This document shows, piece by piece, positions 1 to 10,207 of a stretch of DNA of 64,000 bases (the stretch's first letter is position 1; every line of letters starts with the position of its first letter). The notes under the pieces are model-generated. The model worked only from the letters and a program-made list of their open reading frames with translations, was not told where the DNA came from and ran no database searches. The stretch spans positions 620,001 to 684,000 of the forward strand of contig OZ345369.1 in the NCBI GenBank assembly GCA_977006965.1, given 5' to 3'. The translations under genes and the position numbers were made by a program. This stretch comes from Phymatolithon calcareum. Taxonomy: Eukaryota > Rhodophyta > Florideophyceae > Hapalidiales.

Positions 1-2481
1 GCCGATACAGAATATTGGTCGCTTCCCGAGTGATTCTACCAGAGATCGGCAAACTCTTGGTCTCATGATCCGTCAACCCGGCGTTTACACTATAGTTGGC
101 ACCAGTAGGTCAAACGCAGAACGAGCAGTCAGAGCTGCTATCGCTGCTCGCCTCCATCAACTCCTGGAGGGCGCGCAAGCATAAGATTTGCGAACACAAT
201 TTGTGTTCACTAACACGGGCATCCAAACTGATATTTTCTGGGGCTCCCAGAGCCATTATCACCCGTAGAGCTCTCTGGGCGGACAAAAGACTGGTAAGGA
301 AGGATTTTTGATAGACGATTCGTTCGTTCTTCGGAAAGGAGCAATAATTCTAGTCGCTTCAACCAAGATCCTATTTCCGGTCCCCGTAATAGACTCTGCA
401 GAGCTTCGATTCGGGATTTCGCCTTACGTCAACGCATTACGTGGATGAAAATCATTTCCTGAGAGCTCTGGACAAGCTGACCGTTGACGTGCTCGAACCT
501 GAGTCATCTGGAAATGTATACAGTACATATAGTAGCACTCCCCACGTGTATGAGAAATGATTTTGTCCAATCCTCATTTGGGACCACAATGGAAATATCA
601 GGAATTTCGTGCAAGAGTTAACTTATGTCGCACCGAAGAATGGATTCAGTCGTGCTCCAGCCTCAAGGGTACGTACTGACCCATGCACACGACTCGGATT
701 AGTTCTTAGCTTTCCCTGCCCAGACCATCCACGTTGAATCCTTTCAAAGAAGTTAATCCTCTTCTTCGGGCGAAATGCTCGTATTTCGGAGCCTTGTTAT
801 AATTTCAGCACTTCCGCAACAGGTTTACAATCAAACTACACTTCAGTAATTCATGAATATCTTTTTAAACAAGGAACACGAGCGGATTGATCTGACTCGA
901 GACGGGTTCGAAATAAGCTGTCATTTTACAGAACCATATTCGTAAGCTCCCGGTGGTATTCACCAGGTAGCCCGTTTTATATCGCTCTTTGGACAACGTC
1001 TTCGATTGCCTTACTAGACCCGTCGGCAGATTCTGGGTCAAAATCCGTCCCGACCCTATCCTGTATTGAATCATCGTCGAGCATGTCACCGCAGAAAAAC
1101 AGTATTCGAGTCCTGTCACCAATAAGGACAATGTCGTCAGAGGAAGCGTCACGATAATGAGACGAATCGTCGTTTCATTCCACAGTCAGTTTATTATTTT
1201 ACAGGAGGACGCGGGAGAGAGAGTTGCAGGTACTAGTGTACAGTCTACTGTTTATTAGGATTACGTAATCCTCAACTAGGATTAATTAATCACGGCAGAT
1301 TGAGGTTCAGGATTGTTTATTGGCCATATATCGCTTTTAACAGTCACGCTGACATCCCGTTCACGTGCTGGTGATGATGTAGAAAGACTGATCTGCTCCT
1401 CTCGGACAATCATAATAAAACCTCCTCACCATTCATCTCCGGACTTGTTGAAGACGCAAGGAGTGATCGCTTCTTGAAGACTGGAAAGTCTTTCGCTTTC
1501 GCTTCTTGGTAGGTGCTAGACGAACCCCGAAGGAACACACAGGAGGGAAATTACAAACCTTATCGCCAGCCAGCTCCCCGCGGGGTTGAAGGCAGACGTA
1601 ATTGTAAGAGTTGTCAATAAGTTGAGACCGCATTTGCTCGTAAAAGTTTCATTTCGATGAAGTTCTCTCCCTCATGCGATCCAGCATTGAGCAGCCACGA
1701 GTCTACGATAGCGATCGCGAGCAGGGATAATCCACAAAGTTAGACCAGTCAAGTGTGACGAGCTTCCGCTTGAGACGCAAGTCGTCCTGCTGACATCTTT
1801 TGTGCTTGTCGATAGCGACACAAGCTGAATAATACGTCTTCGGCACTTCGGATTATCGCACGGTCAGAAGAACACGCTGGGCAAAAATTCGTCTGCAGAC
1901 ATCGTACTAACTTAAACGGCGTGAGATCCTGCGAAGTGGACTTAGTGGATATGACGTACCGCTGCTCACTGTCAATCCGCGTCAAAGTCATCATGTGCAC
2001 TCTGCCGTCTACTTCCTTTTGTACCATGCTTATTCTTTCGCCGCGCTCACGCACAGGGCGATGTTAAGCTCTCCTCTTGGAAACGATTGATTTGCTCTCT
2101 TAACTACGCCAATGAAACGCATCACAATTTCCGACATAGTACAAGAGGCTTCAACGCTTGCGAATGTCGTACAAAACCGTGCGGAGGGCTTATCGATCGG
2201 GGAGTTCGAGAACCCCTTTTCGCGATACTTCGAAAGAGCGAAGTTGAACGAGCGTTTTAGTCTCTGTTTTTCGGACCGCAAGCATGGACCGCTGAGACAG
2301 GAAAGATAGGGAGAGAAAAATAGGACGAGAACAAACAGATTGTAGAGCTTCACCGGAGTACGTTTCGTGACATCAATGGCAACGCGTTGACCCGAAATCG
2401 GGATCAGTCATCGAGAGAGCCGTAATCGCAGTGCCCTGAGCCTCTGTGGTTTCTCCTCGGAAATGTCGGCCACTACACTAT
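1..2481. other. No recognisable gene
   Basis: Only short open frames are present on both strands and none shows a family motif. A 14-bp perfect palindrome (GGATTACGTAATCC) lies at 1258-1271. The stretch ends where a solo LTR begins. It reads as old, decayed intergenic or transposon-derived DNA. Confidence 0.5.
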
Positions 2482-2846
2482 TGTTGGAAGTATGTCAACT
2501 TGGAGCACTATTCGCTGCATACTTACTTGTCTAGGTTTTGCTCTCGGTACACGTATACACGTGTCTAGTGGAATAGCAAGTTGTCTCAGAATATTCAATC
2601 AAGATGATTGTCAATTACACGTATGCTAAGGATATATGATTAGATTATGATAGATTTGTTTAGGGTTAATACGTGCCCGTTGTCAACAAGGAAGTGCTCA
2701 TACTTGGTTTCGGATCAAATTTGATTCAAGCCGAATCCTTGGCCTATATAGACATGCTCCGAGGTCGGCCAAGTCAATAAACCAGGGAATAAGTGTCAAT
2801 CATCAACTTTTTCTAGCCTCAACCTATCTTTCCATAACCTCCAACA
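2482..2846 (+). mobile_element. Solo LTR, Ty1/copia family
   Basis: The sequence starts TGTTGGAAGTATG and ends CCTCCAACA, the inverted TG...CA ends expected of an LTR. It aligns by eye along its length with the 5' LTR of the copia element at 36768-37057. Shared blocks are the start, an internal ACACGTGTAC-like segment, TTTATGATAGA-like text, a TATATAG box and the CATAACCTCCAACA end. No copia coding sequence lies on either side, so it is a solo LTR. I find no matching 5-bp target duplication, so it is old or rearranged. Confidence 0.75.
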
Positions 2847-4815
2847 ATAACTGTAAGGTCCAGTAGCATACAGTAGACTACCTACAGAAAGGGGGAAGAA
2901 TGAAAGGAAAACTATCTCAGGGAGCATTGCACCACACTGCTCCCTCTTCAAAGGGCGAACACGGTGAGCCTCAAAATATATGACGAATTTTGAGCTCCAT
3001 ATTTATATCCTGGGATCGGGACCGTGGCCCTTTCGCGACCGCGGAACTTCCCGAATCATTGACTATAGGGCCGTTTACAGAAGGAAAAATCGATGGCTTG
3101 TATGATACCAGAGGTCGTGATTAACGAAAGTGGCAAAGCAAAACCAGATACCTCATTCCGAGGCACTGCCTAAAGGTCGTGCATCTCGAGTACGACCAGT
3201 TCGGGGACAGGGTTTTTCTCCTTCCAGTAGGGTGGAGTTTCATAGAGGTACCCACGGTGTTTACGCGCTACTAGGTTCTGTCTTTCCCTACCGCTCTGCC
3301 ATGATCATAGATGGTTTGCCGGCGTTGGCGTTCTGGCTTGTCATCGTTACGGAGTTCGCAATCAATGTCTCCGCCGGGCTGATTTGGGAGACGTACAACT
3401 GGTGGAGTCTGTGGAAGTTGCACGGCAATCTAATATCCGCCATCAACCGCTTGGACCTTAGCGACATGCTGAACGGGCATGACAACGTAGCCCTAGAAAA
3501 TTTCGTCCCATGATTTGGCATCGGTTTGTTGACACAGTCCCTCCGCCCGTGTCGCATGTCTGTCCTGTATTATTCCGGCGGGCACACTGAATACGCCCTA
3601 CAAGGTTTTCGAGTACTACTAACCCTTCGAATGCGATATCCTAACGTTGGAGCAGGTGCGTCGCCGGCACCGCCGGTACACAAAGTGGAGTTCAATGAGT
3701 CGGACGCCGCCGGGTTCTGTGATTGAGCAGTTAGTCAGTGCATCCCTGCCCGGAGCCGGCAAGTACGAACAGCGATAAAATCTTGTTGTGAGCCTTCGAA
3801 TCGCTAGCTGCGAAAATAATTGACTCCATTGCTTGGACGCCTTCCTTTCTGCCGTATCTGAGAGACTTGAGCTGTTTTAACCCACCAGAGCGTTTTCAAT
3901 GTCCGGCGATAAAGATCTTCGGCCCCGCTTTCAGTACGAGAGGTTCTTGCTGTGAGGTAAATGTGAAGTCAATTCCCAGATGATAGCGGCTCCCGGGCCA
4001 TACCAGAGCAGTGGAAACAGCCATTTTCCGTCTTCCCCCTTCCCATCCCCGATGATATCCTTCATCACCTGCACCTGTCGATCATCGTCTCCTCCACGGG
4101 GGGAGTCATCCGAGAGACTAGGCGTATCCCGGAACTCAGAAATTGCACGCGGGGAATATCTGCTCGATTCATTGATACTTTCGGGCTGAAAAAGACTGTT
4201 TTACGGTCAGGTCACCAGATGGGGCATCTTTTCTTCCAAGCACAAGCTGATTTTTCTTTGAGGCTAGACGGGGAGACATGCGAACAGAACCCGATGGCTT
4301 GAGCTGGGAGGTCTGTCGGCATGGGACGGATTCAGGGGGAACGTATGAAATTTGTAATGATTGAATGCGGACCCCAGGGGTTTCTGCGGCACTCTCGACG
4401 CTCTATGTGTCCCAATCCCGGACTGGGGGACGATATCCTCTACGTCGCTCGGATAGGCTGATTTTCCTGCCTTGATGTCTGCCCGGCATCGCGTGCGCTG
4501 ATTTGTTCTTCGTAATGTTCGGACGAGTTGTTTGAAGGTCGGCCGGTAGCAATGTGGTCTTCGGACGCAGGTGCGGTCACCAGCCGATCTCGCGAATCTC
4601 GTTGATTCTGTTGCTGAATTTCAAGGCTAACAGTATCCTCTTGCACTGAAACTACCTTGTACGGCCGCCGGTATCCGGGAACAGTTTGTACTTCTTTCTA
4701 TCCAGCGTGCTAACCGATTCTCAGTGAACAGAAACGAAAGTTTCTAGTTGGATGCGGTCAACGGTCGGTTGAAAGCGGGCGTCAAAAGATGGAGGTGTAA
4801 GTAGTTCAGAGCTGA
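2847..4815. other. Unassigned; weak GC-rich open stretch
   Basis: No confident gene. At about 3300-3780 two overlapping plus-strand frames read like coding text: a Trp-rich hydrophobic run ending near 3513, then an Arg-rich run near 3640-3720. Neither has a family motif and the first has no good ATG. A TACAGTA heptamer lies at about 2872. It may be a decayed gene or transposon gag remnant. Confidence 0.3.
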
Positions 4816-5371
4816 CACAAGTTTACAGTGACTGGGCAAGCGAGGGACCAAACGGGAGCCCCATCGGACCAGACCGAGAAAGCGGGTGACCCTAAACCGG
4901 CAGCAGTGACGTCCAATCAGGGACGAGCAGAAGGGTTGAACCATAAACAGCGCTTGGAGCGCTGGAAGGAGAAAGTGGATAAAATTAATCGCGAAACAAC
5001 TCGTATTCAGAAGAAAACGGGAAAACTTCGACCTTGTACGAATACGGCTGAGCAAGGAAAGGTGCATAGAGCGGCAAAAAAAACTAAGAATAAGAAATCC
5101 AAATTCCCTAAGACTTGCATTATTTGCAATACACCTGGGAAGAAAATATTCATTTAACAGCTTCGATCAGTGGATTGCACATTCAGAGAGCAAGTCGCAC
5201 GAGAAGAAGAAGTCGGAACGTGATAATCCACTTCACGGGTGTACTTTTTGTGGCATTGTGAAGTTTCAGGATCACGCCCAACGCAGGGATCACCTCAAGG
5301 GCAACCGTCATTCCCGAAACGTTCAAAGTTTCAATCGCGATAACAACAATTACATCTCGTTAAAGAGCTGA
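4816..5371 (+). pseudogene. Two-zinc-finger basic protein, one frameshift
   Basis: One frame is open from just after a stop at 4813 to 5157 and encodes a Lys/Arg/Gln-rich segment ending in the first half of a zinc finger (CIICN). It then stops. Dropping one A from the AAAA run at 5143-5146 moves to a frame that completes finger 1 (two His at the SKSH region). It continues into a second finger (CTFCG, then H-x5-H in DHLKGNRH) and stops at 5369-5371. The two halves therefore look like one gene broken at a homopolymer. No in-frame ATG is visible, so the 5' end may lie in an unseen exon or be lost. Function is unknown; it could be host or transposon-encoded. A sequencing error in the A run is an alternative to real decay. 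Confidence 0.5.
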
Positions 5372-6525
5372 GATCAATTGGATTAATTTGGAATAGAATA
5401 GTTCAGTGGCTGTGTGATCTACTGAACGTACTTTCTGTGAGTATAAGCCCCTTTGGCTTAGTATTCTATTCTATATTGTTGTGTGACACACGTGTGGGTG
5501 CTGTGTGATCACTATATCCCAGTTCATTAAACCAGGACTTTGTGAAACTTTTTGGACTCTGTGGCTACGTGTGGGCGCTAAGTTCGGCCCAAATATAAGG
5601 TTAAGACGGTACCGCAACAAATCCTTAAATATCAACCGCCTCTTTCCATGGACTCCAATGAAACCATAACCAAACTTTAGAACACAGATAGTCAAGACAA
5701 TTACACCCTCGTAACTGTTGTTCAAAATTTTAATAGTTACTTCTCTTTCATTATCAGTTGTTAGTCTGAAACCCTATTATTGTATTTCTAAAATTTGTAT
5801 GTACATATGGAGTTTCTTTTAATCAGAATCTCGTGTTTTTCTCGTGATATGAACAGTTACGGATTCCAATATTATATTTTCTTTAATTCCATGTATCTTT
5901 CGTATATCACACTTTCCGAATACAGGACATGTACAAAGCATACTTTTATTATCCTTTAAAATTTTCTATCAGTTTGGATTGTCTATAACAATTGTGCTTA
6001 AATAAGAAGTGTACATAACACCACATGGTTTACACTCTAGTACACAACTGTAATACAGTATGCAGATTACTTTAGATCAATTTGTTCAGTTGTTAGGATA
6101 CTACTGGAATATAGTTTAAATTAGTTAAATAGATCAATGACTCCATCCTTCAAGGCTGATCCTGTCCAAATAGAGCCGAAGGATTATTCCTGTAGTTTCT
6201 ATAATTTACTGAGCAACTTCTAGAGTTTTTACATAGTGGTTTCTAGAACCTTTTCGATGTTACTAGAATCATCTGGGGAAGCTTTTAGACAGGTTTTCTC
6301 CTCAGTATGATAGTGTTTAAAGTAGTATTTAAGCAGACACTAGGTCTGCCCGAGTAGAAAACGTTAAGAAAGCAATAAAGGATAAACTACCAAACAGTTT
6401 CTCAACAAGAATCCTAACTCAGTCGAGTGGGGGCAACTTCCGCCAGTTGGCAACGAGTTGCTATTCTAAGTTTCTGATTTTTACAGATAGTAATCCCCGC
6501 GTCGCATCTATCAAGTTCCATATTG
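5372..6525. other. AT-rich tract, no gene
   Basis: A long AT-rich tract with short open frames only. The ending near 6380-6400 has an AATAAA signal in LTR-like context, but I could not find a matching partner repeat, so no element is called. Confidence 0.4.
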
Positions 6526-6625
6526 ACAAACTATCATCTCTACACAGGGGTACGTGATGCGATATTTTTAAAGCTCCAAGCAACTCAATTTGAGTAACAG
6601 AGGCGATGTAAGTTTTTTTGTCAAA
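6526..6625 (-). mobile_element. 3' fragment of LINE family A
   Basis: Read on the minus strand this matches the sequence after the RT in the element at 18.1-19.5 kb and its copy at 15.5 kb. All contain a GTTACTCAAATxGAG-like block, then a TTGGGAGCTxTxAAAA block and a CATCAxxTxCCCCT block. The minus-strand peptide VTQIELLGALKISHH parallels VTQIEVLGAFKIKHH at about 15810. Confidence 0.55.
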
Positions 6626-6639
6626 GGCCACGACGTCGG

Positions 6640-7839
6640 CATTCTCCAACACCAGAGCAGATTCTCATTGGTATCTATATACGCAAATGTAATCCCATTC
6701 CCAAAGATAACATCACTTTATCATCTCTTGTCTCCTATGGATCTCTAAGTCCAGAAGGTTGTCTATCTCTATTTTCGTTTCTTTTTTCCACGACTTTCTA
6801 TTCTTATTCTTGATTTTGTTTGATTCCTCTCAGGCATTTCTCCACGAGGGTTTCGAAGTGGTCAATATAATCCGATAAGTTTCGCGACGGGAATCGACGG
6901 AAAACCACTTAATTGCGAGAACTCTGTGTTTTCGCCACAAGATTTTCACTGCCTGGTGCGCTCTCTCGTTCAAATCGACTGCAATGTTGTGTTCTTTCTC
7001 TTCGCCCTCTTCACTCCATACTTGGCTAACGCGCAGTTTCCCATGTTTCAGGGTCACAAATTCTCCAATAGCTCTATTAGCGTGGTCTCATAGGAGTCCG
7101 TGTTGTTACAGATAAAGGATATCCCTCTCCGCAAACTTAATGTCTGCGCATTTGCTCTCGTACTCCACTTGGTGCACTAGTGTCAACACTTGATAAGATA
7201 GCTTCTTGATATCAATATTTCCAAGCTTTCTCAGAGAGCGAGATGGCGCAATTGACTATGAGCCTGATGACACGGGAAGCCAAACTTTCCTTGTCGGCGA
7301 GATGGCTTAGATAAGATCAGCGATTGCCGTCCTAGATTCACAGCCGGAAGGTAGGATCTATGGATAATCGGTTCCACGAATGTAGTGCCCAAAGGGTCTA
7401 TGAATCGATAACTGTGTCCACGACGAGTGGAACACATCATCTCCGGCGTGGGTATTATGCGCAATAGCTCGCGCTAGAATTCAAATGTTTCTTGTTCTTC
7501 TTGATGCTTGGGTTCCCTCGCAGTGATGTACTCCTAGCGAGATTTTATGTCATTTCTGCTACACCAATTTCGCCACCCAACTTGGGTAAACATTTGTGTG
7601 CCTATTGAACACGAAAGTAAACTATCCGCGAAATCAGTCGAACGATTGCTGCTGCAATACACGCGATAAGTATTGCGTGCATTGTACATGACCAGGCCTT
7701 CTATGTCGCGCTGATCGATGTGGAATACCATGAACACTCTCTAGTTTCCATCAGGGTTCGTCCTAATTCAATTTTTCGTTATTGCTTCCAACCGAGAAAT
7801 TAGGCAAGCAATAGCATTAGACTTTCTCGCACGCAATAG
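6640..7839. other. Unassigned
   Basis: No recognisable gene. A minus-strand frame at about 6830-7057 (NIAVDLNERAHQ context) and others at 7231-7464 and 7534-7737 look weakly protein-like, but carry no motif I can name. Old transposon coding sequence is possible. Confidence 0.3.
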
Positions 7840-8455
7840 AAGTTGCAATTGAAGTACTTTTGCGTCATACTTATTGCAATTGAGGTACATCTCACAATAA
7901 CTATTGCAATTGTGCGATGGTGCAGATTCTCCGCGAGCAAGCGTCACACATGATTGACATTCTGCGTCTCTCCCTTATGACACCTTACAATATAAGACAA
8001 ATCTCTCAAACTTTGTTCTATCTTGCAGATATCGTCATTTAACCGACGACCGTGACGGGGCAACTTGATCAGCGTTGAGAGATACCGAACCTTCCTGATG
8101 CTTCGGTGATGACGTGTCACCGAACATAGACGTACGCTTGCAGATCGTGGCCATTGCCCTGGTTCGTAACTCCACAGCCTGAAAACCAAAGATTAATATG
8201 TGTATCACGAGCCACCCAAACTGGACCTCGGTGTGTCGAGGAACTTCGACTGAATGAATGGACACAGGTGCAACCTTACTTCCTGTCCATGCTGTAAGCC
8301 ACCTAAAAGTAAGCTCCACCGCTCCAATTTGAGTTGCAATTTGGAAACTATGCTCCAGTTACAATTGCAATTCGAAAGTTTGCTCCAATTACAGTTGCAA
8401 TAGCGAAAACTCCGTGCAATAAATATAAATTTGCAATTAATTGCAATTAACCGCA
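7840..8455. repeat. Two clusters of TTGCAATT motifs
   Basis: About eight copies of TTGCAAT, many extended to the palindromic ATTGCAATTG, fall in two clusters at about 7850-7910 and 8328-8450, separated by roughly 400 bp of ordinary sequence. Motif clusters at both ends of an unremarkable segment resemble subterminal repeats of a DNA transposon. No transposase and no clear terminal inverted repeat were found. Confidence 0.5.
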
Positions 8456-8460
8456 ATAAA

Positions 8461-9135
8461 ATTAAACTGGGACGATCCCTGGCAGTGTATTGAAAGACAT
8501 TATCAGCGTCGACCTAGGAGCTCTGTAACTGCTCCTTGAGATCTATCCACCGACACTGTCAACACAGTATGGTGAACAGCTCTTCCAAGACGAACCAACG
8601 GATTAATCGCAGACACCGCCAATCACTGAACGTACTATTAATCTAGTGTCAGTTAGTGCCCCTTTTTTGTAGGGTGTGAAATCGCTCGCTCCCGCCCTTA
8701 TAAGCCGAGATCCTGATCGCATCTTAGACTGAGGCATCGCACCACAGAGAGAGATCACACATTTTCAGGAGAAACACAACTTTTATCTTAAGACATGCAG
8801 TGATTACATCTGGATGGATGGATTTGCGTTTACTTGAAACTCTCATTGTCTATTTAGCTCCTAAGAGGGTTAGAATAGCGCAAAGTTCCATTGCCTACAT
8901 TTCGACTTCGTGTTCTTAGAGCAGATCTCCCGGATTGCGTCGACCGCGCTCTGCAACTAGGTTTTTTCTTGCTCTGAGAGAGATAGTTTAGACATGAGGA
9001 TTGACATCTCTTTATGCGCGTGATCGAGTGTGCATTCCTCTGAACTCTTTTTCTCTGGATGGGGGTACGGGAAACGATGAAAAAGCAAGTGGGTGCACAG
9101 AAGCCTGTGCTACGCTTTCTTGAGACACGGGAAGT
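8461..9135. other. No recognisable gene
   Basis: Short open frames only. I see no motif, RNA gene or repeat I can support. Confidence 0.4.
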
Positions 9136-9745
9136 GTGGGAGCTCGTTTCGTATGGGATGGGGAGGGCGCTTGCCTTCACTGCCAAGTGATTGTACCCGC
9201 AGTCAGCGTTTCCATTACTCTCTTGCCATTTGAAGGGTTCGTCCGAGACTTCAAACGGATTCTGACCGGTGGGAAACTACTCAAAAGTCTACGGCTCTGT
9301 CTTTTTGGCTCCTCTCTCGTATCAACTCTCCGATACGGCTGCGAATCGTGGAAGCTGGCAGAACCAGTGCGGAAGAAACTCAAAAGAAGAGGTGCTAAGA
9401 TGCTATCGAGAGTAACGGAGAGGCAATTAGCCGAGGAAGCCAGGACACCCACCATCGATGTGCCACGTCTCTGCCCGCATCACCACGTCGGACGTGGTGA
9501 TGCGGGCCAGAGACCTACGATGGAACTGGCTTAGACACATTCTTAGAATGGACGAACGCCGCTGGTCCGCCAGGTGCTGCCACAATGCGTCAGACCAACG
9601 CCAGAATCACTCATTGGTGACGTACCTAGACGAGACGTGAAAGCCGCAGTCAAACTCGCTAGCGATAGGATAGAATGGAAGAAACTTAGACCCTCGAAGC
9701 GCTGCTAGCCCCATTGGGGGAAATGGCAAAATGAATGAATTTTAA
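9136..9745 (+). mobile_element. LINE family B, 5'-truncated 3' end
   Basis: The plus strand encodes the C-terminal end of a non-LTR retrotransposon protein: LRYGCESW, then an RTPTIDV block, then LRWNWLRHILRMDERR. This is followed by a non-coding tail with a GCCCC-ATTG-GGGG hairpin at about 9708 and the terminal AAAATGAATGAA. The same blocks in the same order recur at 47.4-48.0 kb and 59.6-60.1 kb, and inverted at 34.5 kb. This copy has frameshifts. It also carries an extra inverted duplication at 9468-9516 that the other copies lack. Confidence 0.8.
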
Positions 9746-10207
9746 GGGTTATTTTTCTTACTTTAGTTGCGACGTCAACATCTCTTCCCAAAAATTCCTT
9801 CGTGTTGCATAGGAGAGCATTTTGGAGCACGTTGTTGAACTCCTTGAATATAGCCAGACGCTCATGGCCTTTGGGAAGTCTCAAGGCGTATTTCTTCTCT
9901 GTTTCTGAGTGCCGATGAATGTGGCCCTGAGATGTGGTTTGCCCATGATTCACCCAAAGCCTGCAGAAAATATTCGCTTCCACGAACTTGACCGTTCGAT
10001 AGACAAGAACCGTCGATAAAACATTTCAGACTGCTTCGACACAGCGGACATCACTGCATTGCCGTCGTCGCGCGCAGGAACATATAGCACAAAAAAGTTC
10101 ATTTGAACAAATATACTGAGTACCACCAAAAGCTCCACGAGCTCCCTACCGAATGTACACCACAAACTCTGCTCCATCTAATTCTCCTAACCGGGGTCAT
10201 CCCCTAT
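9746..10207. other. 3' flank of HYOU1
   Basis: AT-richer spacer between the LINE tail and the stop codon of the minus-strand chaperone gene. It should hold the chaperone 3' UTR. No separate gene is supported. Confidence 0.4.

Noticed and set aside
5471-6420. Possible LTR in the AT-rich tract
   Set aside because: LTR-like AATAAA context but no partner repeat, no polypurine tract and no primer site found.
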